Assembly: GCA_015075275.1 (NCBI GenBank)
Contig: JABTUU010000001.1
Span: 310,001-374,000 of the forward strand
DNA length: 64,000 nt
Direction of reading: 5' to 3'
Source of the DNA: Anaerolineales bacterium
GTDB taxonomy: Bacteria > Chloroflexota > Anaerolineae > Anaerolineales > Villigracilaceae
Positions within the stretch are counted from its first letter, which is position 1; the number at the start of each line of letters is the position of its first letter. Shown here in pieces: positions 42,781 through 50,951 of this stretch. A program made the translations under genes and the position numbers. A model generated the notes under the pieces. The model worked only from the letters and a program-made list of their open reading frames with translations, searched no databases and was not told the origin of the DNA.

Positions 42781-42856
42781 TGGTGCCCCCAGGGGAATTC
42801 GAATCCCCGTTTAAGCCTTGAGAGGGCTTCGTCCTAGGCCACTAGACGATGGGGGC
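42781..42856 (-). tRNA. tRNA-Glu (anticodon CTC), CCA encoded
   Basis: The minus strand folds as a cloverleaf: acceptor GCCCCCA/TGGGGGC, anticodon stem AAGCC/GGCTT with loop CTCTCAA (anticodon CTC), T arm GGGGATTCGAATCCCC. CCA is present at the 3' end. A terminator follows directly. Confidence 0.95.
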
Positions 42857-42970
42857 ATGCGGGCGAGATTGTATCATTCCGAATCTTAATCGTCAACAAA
42901 TGAGAAGAGCGACGTTAGCCCTTTGAAAAGGGGATGCGACGAGACGCGGCTCAAAGAGATGAACGCATGG

Positions 42971-42976
42971 TATCAT
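42971..42976 (+). promoter_or_regulatory. -10 element giving a leaderless glgP transcript
   Basis: TATCAT ends seven bases before the ATG at 42984, so the predicted +1 is 42983. No ribosome binding site is visible. Confidence 0.5.
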
Positions 42977-42983
42977 TTTACCC

Positions 42984-45128
42984 ATGATGTCATCCTTCAA
43001 AACACAACTTCCAAAATCTGTTAATCTGCCCAAGCAAATTTCGCGCTTGCATGAACTTTCATACAACTTGTGGTGGACGTGGCATCCCGAAGCCGCGCGT
43101 CTGTTCGGACGACTCGATTACGAATTGTGGGAACGCCTTGGGCACAATCCGATCCGACTCTTGCGCGAGATCGAACGCTCGCGATTGAAGCAAGCGGTGG
43201 ATGATAAAGATTATCAAAAATTATACAAAACCGTTTTTGCAGATTTCGATTCGTATTTTTCTGATCCAAAAACATGGACGCATCAAACGCATCCCGAATT
43301 TGATTCGCGTCCGATCGCGTATTTTTCCATGGAGTTTGGTCTGCACGAAACGCTTCCAATTTATTCGGGCGGACTCGGCGTGCTGGCGGGCGATCATTTG
43401 AAAGAAGCGAGCGATCTTGGCTTGCCCATCACCGCGGTCGGCTTCATGTACGCGCAGGGATATTTTTCGCAACGCATCAGCGAAGACGGCTGGCAGGAAG
43501 CGTTGAACAACATGCTCGTGTTGGAAGACCTGCCCGTTCTGCCCGTGTTGGATAAAGATGGCAAGCGCGTCACGCTCGATGTGGAACTCACCGACCGAAG
43601 CATCGCGTTACAAATTTGGGAAGCGCGTGTTGGGCGCGTGCCGTTGTATCTGCTCGATTCAAATGTGGAAAGCAATTCCGAAATGGATCGCTTGCTCACC
43701 GCGCGTTTGTATTGGTCCGATCTGGATCGCCGCGTGATGCAGGAAGTGTTGTTGGGGATCGGCGGCGTGCGCGCGTTGCGGACTCTCGGATACAACCCCG
43801 CGGTCTGGCACATGAACGAAGGGCACGCGGCATTTCTGACCTTGGAGCGGGCGCGTGAACTTGTGGCTGGCGGCGCGTCTTTTGAGGACGCCATCGCAAA
43901 GACGCGCGGACAAAATGTTTTCACCACACACACGCCCGTCCCTGCGGGGAACGATGAATTTCCGCTATGGTTGATCGAAAAATATCTCGGCGGAATTTAT
44001 CCGCAATTGAATCTCACGCGCGAACAATTTTTCGACATCGCCAAACATCAAAAAGGACACAGCGAATCGTTCAGCATGGGCATCCTTGCCCTGCGAAATT
44101 CGGATGGTCGCAACGCGGTCTCTGAACTGCATGGCGAGGTCTCGCGCAAGATGTGGAATTTTTTATGGGCAGACAAGGCGGAGAAGGACGTTCCGATCAC
44201 GTACGTGACAAACGGAGTCCACACTGCGAATTGGATGGCGCGGCGGTTGACGAATCTTTTCATCAAGCATCTCGGCTCCGATTGGTACGAGCATCTTGAC
44301 CAGCCTGAGTTTTGGTCGCAAGTTGACGAGATCCCCGACGCGGAGTTGTGGGCGGTGCGCTTGCATCTGAAACGCAAACTTTCTTTTTACTTGCGCGAGC
44401 GCGTCCGTGAGCGATGGACGGGCGGCGGATTCCATCCCGTGCAAGTTGTCTCGTCTGGTGTGCTGATCAATCCCTACGCATTGACGATCGGATTCGCCCG
44501 TCGGTTTGCCACGTACAAGCGGGCGAGTCTCATGATGCGCGACGTGGAGCGATTGCTGAACATTGTCAACAAGCCGAACATGCCTGTGCAAATCTTATTT
44601 GCTGGCAAGGCGCATCCTGCCGACGAGCCCGGGAAGCAATTGATTCAAGAGGTCTATCGCACGGTTAAAAAGGCGGAAATGGGCGGGCGCATCGTTTTCC
44701 TCGAAGACTACGACATGAACCTTGCGCGCTATCTTGTGCAAGGCGTGGATGTGTGGATGAACACGCCGCGACGTCCAATGGAAGCGAGCGGCACGTCGGG
44801 CATGAAAGCCGCGCTCAACGGCGCATTGAATTTCTCTGTGCTGGACGGCTGGTGGCGCGAAGCCTACAACGGTAGGAATGGCTGGTCGATTGGGCGCGAT
44901 GAACAGATCGAGAATTCCGACGAGCAGGATGCCGAAGACGCCGAGAGTTTGTACAGCACGCTCGAAAACGAGATCATCCCCTTGTATTACGACCGCGACC
45001 CGAAGGAAATGTCTCGCGGATGGCTCTCGCGAATCAAAGATAATTTCAAGACGAATATCCCGCGGTTTTCTACGCGCCGCATGGTCAAGCAATATGTGGA
45101 AAATTTATATATAAAGGCGTTGAAATAA
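42984..45128 (+). CDS. glgP: Alpha-glucan phosphorylase
   Basis: A 714-residue GT35 phosphorylase that releases glucose 1-phosphate from glycogen or maltodextrin. The N-terminus has the DUF3417-type segment LSYNLWWTWHPEAARLFG. Active-site segments include FSMEFGLHETLPIYSGGLGV, HMNEGHAAFL and RRPMEASGTSGMKAALNG, where Lys608 should carry pyridoxal phosphate. It belongs to the short bacterial/archaeal group lacking the regulatory N-terminus of muscle enzymes. An adjacent ATG at 42987 is an alternative start. The GH13 gene at 54391 may act on the same storage glucan. Confidence 0.95.
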   Translation: MMSSFKTQLPKSVNLPKQISRLHELSYNLWWTWHPEAARLFGRLDYELWERLGHNPIRLLREIERSRLKQAVDDKDYQKLYKTVFADFDSYFSDPKTWTHQTHPEFDSRPIAYFSMEFGLHETLPIYSGGLGVLAGDHLKEASDLGLPITAVGFMYAQGYFSQRISEDGWQEALNNMLVLEDLPVLPVLDKDGKRVTLDVELTDRSIALQIWEARVGRVPLYLLDSNVESNSEMDRLLTARLYWSDLDRRVMQEVLLGIGGVRALRTLGYNPAVWHMNEGHAAFLTLERARELVAGGASFEDAIAKTRGQNVFTTHTPVPAGNDEFPLWLIEKYLGGIYPQLNLTREQFFDIAKHQKGHSESFSMGILALRNSDGRNAVSELHGEVSRKMWNFLWADKAEKDVPITYVTNGVHTANWMARRLTNLFIKHLGSDWYEHLDQPEFWSQVDEIPDAELWAVRLHLKRKLSFYLRERVRERWTGGGFHPVQVVSSGVLINPYALTIGFARRFATYKRASLMMRDVERLLNIVNKPNMPVQILFAGKAHPADEPGKQLIQEVYRTVKKAEMGGRIVFLEDYDMNLARYLVQGVDVWMNTPRRPMEASGTSGMKAALNGALNFSVLDGWWREAYNGRNGWSIGRDEQIENSDEQDAEDAESLYSTLENEIIPLYYDRDPKEMSRGWLSRIKDNFKTNIPRFSTRRMVKQYVENLYIKALK

Positions 45129-45180
45129 TTTGTAGGGGTGGGGTTTCCCCGCCCGAATCGGAGCGAGACGACCTCGTCCC

Positions 45181-45186
45181 TATAAG
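45181..45186 (+). promoter_or_regulatory. -10 element giving a leaderless rhodanese transcript
   Basis: TATAAG lies exactly six bases before the ATG at 45193. It overlaps AAGGAAA, so a weak ribosome binding site is an alternative reading. Confidence 0.4.
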
Positions 45187-45192
45187 GAAAAC

Positions 45193-45537
45193 ATGATCCC
45201 CGAAATCACCACCATCAACCTCGCCGCAAAACTAAAATCCGAAGATAATTTCATCCTTCTCGACGTGCGCGAACTCGACGAGTTGAATTACGCCAAATTG
45301 ACAGATCGCAGGCTGGAGGTCGCGCCGATGAGTCGTTTAGCAGAGGAGGGACTGAACGCGTTATCCGAATCTGCCAAGTCGCAGGATGCGACGATCTACA
45401 TGATGTGTCATCACGGCAACCGTAGTGCGCAAGTCACTGCGTGGCTCGCGCAACAGGGATGGAAAAATGTCTTCAATGTGGCAGGCGGGATTGACGATTA
45501 CGCGCGGAGGGTGGATTCGTCGGTGGGGCGATATTGA
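45193..45537 (+). CDS. Rhodanese-like domain protein
   Basis: A 114-residue single rhodanese domain. The active loop is CHHGNRSAQ with the expected Cys, preceded by FILLDVRELDE. Such proteins transfer sulfane sulfur, or bind partner proteins. It lies downstream of glgP after a 64-base gap with a G/C-rich hairpin repeat. No sulfur-pathway gene is adjacent. Confidence 0.9.
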   Translation: MIPEITTINLAAKLKSEDNFILLDVRELDELNYAKLTDRRLEVAPMSRLAEEGLNALSESAKSQDATIYMMCHHGNRSAQVTAWLAQQGWKNVFNVAGGIDDYARRVDSSVGRY

Positions 45538-45572
45538 TGTCACCCTCCCGAAGGACATCGGGACGATGTGAG
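45538..45572. repeat. 35-bp repeat, inverted copy at 46883-46917
   Basis: A perfect inverted match to 46883-46917. Sequence beyond the match (to about 45630) is also related to 46793-46882 in reverse, so both belong to one family of dispersed intergenic repeats. The pair flanks the first M29 aminopeptidase gene. Confidence 0.8.
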
Positions 45573-45644
45573 CGCCAGCGAAGGGTCTCTGTGACAATAG
45601 CGGAGATTCTTCGCTTCGCTCAGAATGACAATCCGTAAGATTAG

Positions 45645-46769
45645 TTATTTGCCGAACACAAACTCCCCGTTCTTATAAAACAATTCCCCGTCCACCGTAA
45701 TTTCAGAATCGGTACGCAAATCGCAGATCATGTCCCAGTGAATTGCGGACTTGTTCTTCGATCCCGTTTCGGGGTAGCCCGCGCCGAGCGCCATGTGGAA
45801 TGTGCCGCCGATCTTCTCGTCGAAGAGGATGTTGCCAGTGAATTTGTTGATGTCGAAATTTGTGCCGATGGCAAATTCGCCCACGTACCGCGACCCCTCG
45901 TCCGACTCAAGCATCTTGATAAGATACGCCTCGTTCTTCTCCGCCGTTGCGCGCTCGACGCGTCCGCGATTGAACGTGAGTTCCGCTCCCTCGACAGCCA
46001 CGCCGCCGTAAATGGCAGGATAGGTATATTTCACCCAACCGTTCAATGAATCTTCAACAGGTCCCGTGTAAATTTCGCCGTCGGGCATGTTGAACGTGCC
46101 AGTTGAGTTCATGAATTTACGTTTCTTAATCGAGAGAGTTAAATCTACATTTGGCCCGCGTAAGGTCACGATATCTTTGCCTTTGAGGAAATCAATTGCT
46201 TTTTGTTGCCCAGTGGATGTGCTGTTCCAATACGCGATTGGGTCAGCCTCATGCGCATGGACGGCGTTGAACACAAAATCTTCATAATCTTTCAAACTCA
46301 TGCCCGCGTCCTGCGCGTACGCGTCGGTGGGGTAGAGGGTGGTGACCCATTTGAACTTGCCCTCGCCGCCGCGTCTCATCTGCGCTTCTGTGATTCCGCT
46401 GATAGCTTTGCCGCGTCGCTGGGCTTTAACGGGATCAAGGTTCGTCGTGCCGCGCGTGTTCGTCGAAGAATGGATGCGGATGCGGCTCTCGAATTCGTCG
46501 TACGCCAATTTGTAAAACGTTGGAACGAAATCGAGTTGCGCATCGTTGGCGTAGGTGAGATAAAACTCATCCTGGCTGAACGGCATCATCCCAGGCAGGG
46601 CAACCATTGGATGCGGATGACCGCCCTTTTCCATGATCTGGATGAACAGCTCGCGCACAAGCGGCTCGGCGGCGGTCGTCGCTTCGATCAACACGCGGTC
46701 GCCTGGCACGATCCGCGCGGAATGTTCCACCAAAACTTTAGCAAATTTCTGAACTCGTGAATCAGCCAC
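45645..46769 (-). CDS. M29 family aminopeptidase
   Basis: A 374-residue aminopeptidase T-type enzyme that removes N-terminal residues, dimeric with two metals. Family features: VEHSARIVPGDRVLIEATT at the N-terminus, VEGAELTFNRGRVERA, LESDEGSRYVGEFAIGTN, GTFHMALGAGYPETG and SAIHWDMICDL, which supply the Glu, His and Asp metal ligands. A second, divergent M29 protein is at 49574-50839. The gene is flanked by an inverted repeat pair. Confidence 0.93.
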   Translation of the reverse strand: MADSRVQKFAKVLVEHSARIVPGDRVLIEATTAAEPLVRELFIQIMEKGGHPHPMVALPGMMPFSQDEFYLTYANDAQLDFVPTFYKLAYDEFESRIRIHSSTNTRGTTNLDPVKAQRRGKAISGITEAQMRRGGEGKFKWVTTLYPTDAYAQDAGMSLKDYEDFVFNAVHAHEADPIAYWNSTSTGQQKAIDFLKGKDIVTLRGPNVDLTLSIKKRKFMNSTGTFNMPDGEIYTGPVEDSLNGWVKYTYPAIYGGVAVEGAELTFNRGRVERATAEKNEAYLIKMLESDEGSRYVGEFAIGTNFDINKFTGNILFDEKIGGTFHMALGAGYPETGSKNKSAIHWDMICDLRTDSEITVDGELFYKNGEFVFGK

Positions 46770-46882
46770 GGCAATTCTCCTGTTTCGTTTTCATGTCATT
46801 CCGAGTGGCGCAAAGCGCCACGAAGAATCTCTACTTCAACGAGAGAGATCCTTCGGTCGCAATGGCGCCTCAGCGCCACTCC

Positions 46883-46917
46883 CTCACATCGTCCCGATGT
46901 CCTTCGGGAGGGTGACA
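46883..46917. repeat. 35-bp repeat, inverted copy of 45538-45572
   Basis: The perfect inverted partner of the repeat at 45538. The upstream part of this intergenic stretch (46793-46882) holds two G/C-rich hairpins (GTGGCGC/GCGCCAC and GGCGC/GCGCC). No gene is seen in 46770-47025. Confidence 0.8.
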
Positions 46918-46990
46918 CGGTTTATTGTGACGCAAATTATAACACTCGCTCATCGGGTATACTTTCCCCTGCAACGAATCACCGATCTTT

Positions 46991-47025
46991 AATCGTAAAT
47001 CTGAAATCGTCAATCGTAAATCGAA
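46991..47025 (+). repeat. Heptanucleotide repeat tract ending at the start codon
   Basis: Five 7-base units (AATCGTA, AATCTGA, AATCGTC, AATCGTA, AATCGAA) run directly into the ATG at 47026, occupying the position of a ribosome binding site. Confidence 0.85.
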
Positions 47026-49167
47026 ATGAAACAACTCCTTCAAAATATCAAAACAGGCAAAGCGACAATCGAAGATGTGCCTATGTCGACTCCGCGCGAG
47101 GGGCAGGCGCTTGTCAAAGTGTCAGCCAGCCTCGTGTCCGCGGGAACCGAGCGCATGGTCGTCGAGTTCGCCGAAAAGAGTCTCGTCGGTAAAGCGCGTT
47201 CGCGTCCCGATCTCGTCAAACAAGTCCTCGACAAAGCGCGGCGCGAAGGCGTGGTGAACACGATACAAGCCGCGTTCAATCGCCTCGACCAGCCGATGGC
47301 ACTCGGTTATTCATCCGCTGGCACGATCGTCGCGCTCGGCAAAAACATATCGGGATTTAAAGTGGGCCAGCGCGTCGCCTGCGCGGGCGGCGGATTTGCC
47401 GTCCACGCCGAATACAACGTCGTGCCGCGCAATCTTTTAACTCCTCTGCCAAAAAATGTTGACTTCGAATCTGCCGCGTTCACAACTCTCGGCGCAATCG
47501 CCCTGCACGGATTTCGCCTCGCTGAGCCGCAACTCGGCGAAAACGTCGCGGTGATTGGTTTAGGTTTACTTGGATTATTGGCGATTCAAATCGCATCCGC
47601 CGCTGGATGCAATGTCTTGGGCATTGACCTCGACCCCAAGCGGATAGCCCTCGCTTCATCTCTCGGACTGGAGGCTGTCTCGCGCCAACGAGCGGAATCT
47701 ACATCCCAGCTTTTTACCGCCAACCGCGGCTTCGACGTTGTCCTCATCTGCGCCGACACTCCTTCGAATGATCCCGTTGAACTCGCGGGCATCATCGCGC
47801 GCGACAGAGCGCGCGTCGTTGCAACGGGCGCAGTTGGTCTCACGCTCCCTAGAAAAATTTACTACGAAAAAGAACTCTCTTTCATCAACTCGCGTTCATA
47901 CGGACCTGGTCGTTACGACTCGAACTACGAAGAAAACGGACAAGACTATCCCCTCGGCTATGTGAGATGGACGGAGGGGCGAAACTTCCAAGCAGTGGTT
48001 GACCTGATGGAAAGCGGCAAGTTGAAAGCGAAGCCGCTCATTACGCATCGCTTCCCCATCGAAAAAGCGACGCAGGCGTATGATGTGATTACTGGCAAAA
48101 AGAAAGAAGCGTTTTTGGGGGTGTTGCTTACATATCAAAAAGGAAAGAAGAAAGAGGAAAGAAAGATTGCCTTCCCGTCAATCGTAAATCGTAAATCCGA
48201 AATCGTAAATCTCGGCGTCCTGGGCGCTGGTCTCTTCGCCAACTCCGTTCTTCTCCCATCCATCAAAAAAGCGGACGGCATCCAACTCGTTGGCATCGCC
48301 TCCTCGGGCGGACTCCACGCGCAACACGCGGGCAAAAAGTTCGGGTTCAAATATGCGACTTCCTCCGACGATGAAATCATCAACGACCCGAACATCAACA
48401 CGGTCGCCATTCTCACGCGCCACGATTCTCATGCCGAACTTGTCCTCAAAGCGTTGAAGGCTGGGAAGCATGTGTTCGTTGAAAAACCGCTGGCGATAAA
48501 CAGTGACCAGTTATCAGTTATCAGTAAGCAGTTGCGAAAAACCGATAACAGTTTACTGATGACTGGCTTCAATCGAAGATTTGCCCCTCTCGCAATAAGT
48601 CTCCAGTCTCAAGTCTCAGGTCTCAAGTCTCCACTGCACGCGCATTATCGAATCAACGCAGGCTACCTCCCTCCCAATCATTGGACTCAAGACCCCAACA
48701 TCGGCGGCGGACGAATCGTCGGCGAAGCCTGTCACTTCATTGACTTCATCACATTCCTCGTCGGCGCGGCTCCCGTCTCAGTGACTGCGCACGCATTGCC
48801 CGATGGCGGCAAATACAGCGAAGATAATGTCTCGATGACTTTCACCTTCCCCGATGGCTCAATCGGCGTTGTGGATTATCTTGCAAACGGCGACAAATCC
48901 TTCCCGAAAGAACGCGTCGAAGTCTTTTGCGGCGGGATAGTCGCAGTGTTGGATGATTTTGTGTCTTTACAAATCACGCGCGAAGGAAAGATGAAAGAAG
49001 AAAGAGGGGCGCAGGATAAAGGCTGGGCGAATGAATGGAAAGCGTTCGTGAAGGCGATACATGAGGGAGGCGAACCGCCGATCCCGTATGAGCAGTTGAT
49101 CGGCGTGACCCAATCCACGTTTGCGGCGGTAGAGTCGCTCAGATCAAATAAACGCATCGAAATCTAA
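47026..49167 (+). CDS. Fused zinc-type dehydrogenase / Gfo/Idh/MocA oxidoreductase
   Basis: A 713-residue two-domain protein. Residues about 1-365 are a medium-chain dehydrogenase (GYSSAGTIVALGKNISGFKV, Rossmann VIGLGLLGLLAIQIA). Residues about 390-713 are a Gfo/Idh/MocA enzyme (GVLGAGLFANSVLLPSI, GKHVFVEKPLAI, GGGRIVGEACHFIDF). Such fusions occur in polysaccharide and sugar-modification clusters, where both halves use NAD(P). The substrate is unknown and no sugar cluster is next door. Three heptanucleotide tracts are translated in frame (48181-48211, 48502-48536, 48597-48631). There is no ribosome binding site; the start lies at the end of another tract. Confidence 0.9.
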   Translation: MKQLLQNIKTGKATIEDVPMSTPREGQALVKVSASLVSAGTERMVVEFAEKSLVGKARSRPDLVKQVLDKARREGVVNTIQAAFNRLDQPMALGYSSAGTIVALGKNISGFKVGQRVACAGGGFAVHAEYNVVPRNLLTPLPKNVDFESAAFTTLGAIALHGFRLAEPQLGENVAVIGLGLLGLLAIQIASAAGCNVLGIDLDPKRIALASSLGLEAVSRQRAESTSQLFTANRGFDVVLICADTPSNDPVELAGIIARDRARVVATGAVGLTLPRKIYYEKELSFINSRSYGPGRYDSNYEENGQDYPLGYVRWTEGRNFQAVVDLMESGKLKAKPLITHRFPIEKATQAYDVITGKKKEAFLGVLLTYQKGKKKEERKIAFPSIVNRKSEIVNLGVLGAGLFANSVLLPSIKKADGIQLVGIASSGGLHAQHAGKKFGFKYATSSDDEIINDPNINTVAILTRHDSHAELVLKALKAGKHVFVEKPLAINSDQLSVISKQLRKTDNSLLMTGFNRRFAPLAISLQSQVSGLKSPLHAHYRINAGYLPPNHWTQDPNIGGGRIVGEACHFIDFITFLVGAAPVSVTAHALPDGGKYSEDNVSMTFTFPDGSIGVVDYLANGDKSFPKERVEVFCGGIVAVLDDFVSLQITREGKMKEERGAQDKGWANEWKAFVKAIHEGGEPPIPYEQLIGVTQSTFAAVESLRSNKRIEI
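48181..48211 (+). repeat. Heptanucleotide tract inside the interdomain linker
   Basis: Four units of ATCGTAA/ATCCGAA type encode IVNRKSEIVN, immediately before the second Rossmann strand. The same unit family precedes the start codon. Confidence 0.8.
48502..48536 (+). repeat. Heptanucleotide tract within the Gfo/Idh/MocA domain (AGTTATC type)
   Basis: Five 7-base units (AGTGACC, AGTTATC, AGTTATC, AGTAAGC, AGTTGCG) encode SDQLSVISKQLR after the EKP motif. Confidence 0.8.
48597..48631 (+). repeat. Heptanucleotide tract within the Gfo/Idh/MocA domain (AAGTCTC type)
   Basis: Five units (AAGTCTC, CAGTCTC, AAGTCTC, AGGTCTC, AAGTCTC) encode SLQSQVSGLKSP. Confidence 0.8.
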
Positions 49168-49170
49168 TTT

Positions 49171-49608
49171 ATGCGAACACGCGCTGGTATCGTCCTCATC
49201 GAAGATAACAAAGTCGCGCTGATCGAGCGTCACCGCGCGGGGTTGGATTATTTCGTCTTCCCTGGCGGCGGCATGGATGAAGGCGAAACACCCGAGCAGG
49301 CGGCTGTTCGTGAGACGATGGAAGAACTCGGCATTGAGGTCGTTATCCGGTGGAAAGTGGCTGAGCTTCGCTTCGTGGCAGGAAATCACTTTTATTTTGC
49401 CGTAGAACGCGTGGGAGGCGAATTTGGCTCCGGCAGAGGCGAGGAATATTCGGCTGACCCGAACGACCCAACAGAAGGAATCTATATCCCAATTTGGATG
49501 CCCATCGCTGAGTTATCGCAACATAAGAATATTTATCCGACTGAAATGGTAGAGATCGTATTAAATATGCTGCCTAAGCGTCAAACGCCCACTCACCGGA
49601 GCGCATGA
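49171..49608 (+). CDS. Nudix hydrolase
   Basis: A 145-residue Nudix domain with the box GGMDEGETPEQAAVRETMEE (Gx5Ex7REUXEExGU pattern complete with LGI). It hydrolyses a nucleoside diphosphate linked to another group; the substrate cannot be told. It starts three bases after the fused oxidoreductase stop, so they are likely co-transcribed. Its end overlaps the convergent M29 gene by 35 bases. Confidence 0.92.
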   Translation: MRTRAGIVLIEDNKVALIERHRAGLDYFVFPGGGMDEGETPEQAAVRETMEELGIEVVIRWKVAELRFVAGNHFYFAVERVGGEFGSGRGEEYSADPNDPTEGIYIPIWMPIAELSQHKNIYPTEMVEIVLNMLPKRQTPTHRSA

Positions 49609-50839
49609 CGGGTTCGCGTTCGCTGTTTTGTGTAATTCCGTCAATATCTAATTTGTCCGAGCCGATCATGAAGTCCACATGGTTGAGGCTGACGTTGCCT
49701 CCAGCGGTGATAAATTCTTCGTCGGTCAACTCAGCCCCACCCGTGAGAGTGAAGCGGTAGGCGCGTCCGATGGCGATGTGACACGAAGCGTTCTCGTCGA
49801 AGAGCGTGTTGTAGAAAAGATGCCCGCGTTTGCCGATGGGCGAGGTTGCGTTGACCAGCGCCACTTCGCCGAGCCGCGTCGAGCCTTCGTCGGTGTCCAC
49901 CAATTTTTGCAGGAGGGCTTCGTTCTTTTTCGCGTTCACTTTCACGATGCGACCGTTCTCGAACGTCACGCTGAAATCTTCGATGAGACTTCCGCCATAA
50001 CTGAGTGGGAACGTCGCGGCGACAGTTCCCTCCGCGCGATGACGATCGGGCAGTGTGAAAATTTCTTCGGTGGGCATGTTGGCGGTGAAGATGACCCCGT
50101 TCTCCGCCAGGGCTTGCGCGCCGCCCCAGATATGTCCGTATGGCAAGCCGAGAGTGAAGTCGGTGCCGGGACCTTTGTAATGCAAAGCGGAATATTTTTT
50201 CGCCTGCATGTAGTTGGCGCGCGCTTTCAAGTTTTTGATATGTGCTTCCCATGCGGCGACTGGGTCGGGGAGCGTGGCGCGCGTCGTTTCAAAGATGGCT
50301 TGCCATAATTTTTCTTCCGCTTCCTCTTGCTTGAGGTCGGGGAAAACTTTTTTCGCCCACGCCGGGCTGGACGAAGCGACCACGCACCAATTTATCGCGT
50401 TGCGGCTGACCTGCGCTCCGATTTTGTTGTAATGAGTCAAATGTGTTTTTTGCATTGCCGCGATTCGTTCGGCATCCAAACCAGCGAGCGCATCGGGATC
50501 ATTGGCATAGACCGAGAGCAAGGCGTCGCCGTTTTGAATCATATTCATCGTGGCGTCAACAATATGATTTGAATACTCATCGAACGAATCGGCTGGCGCG
50601 TGTTGCAGGCGCAGGCGCAACATTTCCTCGTCGCCCCAGATCACCTCCACGTATTTCGCGCCAGCGGCATAGGCGGCTTTCGTCACCGCGTAGACGAATT
50701 CGCGCCCCGCAGGCGGCACGCCGCGCGAGGTGGCGTTCGTAATGATGAGTCGCTGTCCCTTGCGGAGGTTGAGTCCAACTTTCACCACCGCTTCGGCATA
50801 TTTCTCAAGCAATTTCTGATGTTGTTTTTCGGATTTCAT
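49574..50839 (-). CDS. M29 family aminopeptidase (second copy)
   Basis: A 421-residue enzyme from the ATG at 50839; an upstream in-frame ATG at 50893 would add an unrelated stretch. The family features match the first copy: VGLNLRKGQRLIITNATSRG, YGGSLIEDFSVTFENGRIVK, DTDEGSTRLGEVALVNATSP, CHIAIGRAYRFTLTGG and NHVDFMIGSDKLDIDG. It is about 45 residues longer and only moderately similar to the 45645-46769 protein, so it is an older paralogue. Confidence 0.93.
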   Translation of the reverse strand: MKSEKQHQKLLEKYAEAVVKVGLNLRKGQRLIITNATSRGVPPAGREFVYAVTKAAYAAGAKYVEVIWGDEEMLRLRLQHAPADSFDEYSNHIVDATMNMIQNGDALLSVYANDPDALAGLDAERIAAMQKTHLTHYNKIGAQVSRNAINWCVVASSSPAWAKKVFPDLKQEEAEEKLWQAIFETTRATLPDPVAAWEAHIKNLKARANYMQAKKYSALHYKGPGTDFTLGLPYGHIWGGAQALAENGVIFTANMPTEEIFTLPDRHRAEGTVAATFPLSYGGSLIEDFSVTFENGRIVKVNAKKNEALLQKLVDTDEGSTRLGEVALVNATSPIGKRGHLFYNTLFDENASCHIAIGRAYRFTLTGGAELTDEEFITAGGNVSLNHVDFMIGSDKLDIDGITQNSEREPVMRSGEWAFDA

Positions 50840-50951
50840 AATTTTCTCTTCGGCCGTTTTTTCAAGTATAACACTCGTGGCGTGAGATGCCATCCCGCGC
50901 CACGCAGATGTGATTTATACTTGCCACACATCAATGCTTTAGGGAGTTAGC

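Noticed and set aside
46991..48631. CRISPR array
   Set aside because: Repeat units are only 7 bases, contiguous without spacers, and within a coding gene; no cas genes are near.
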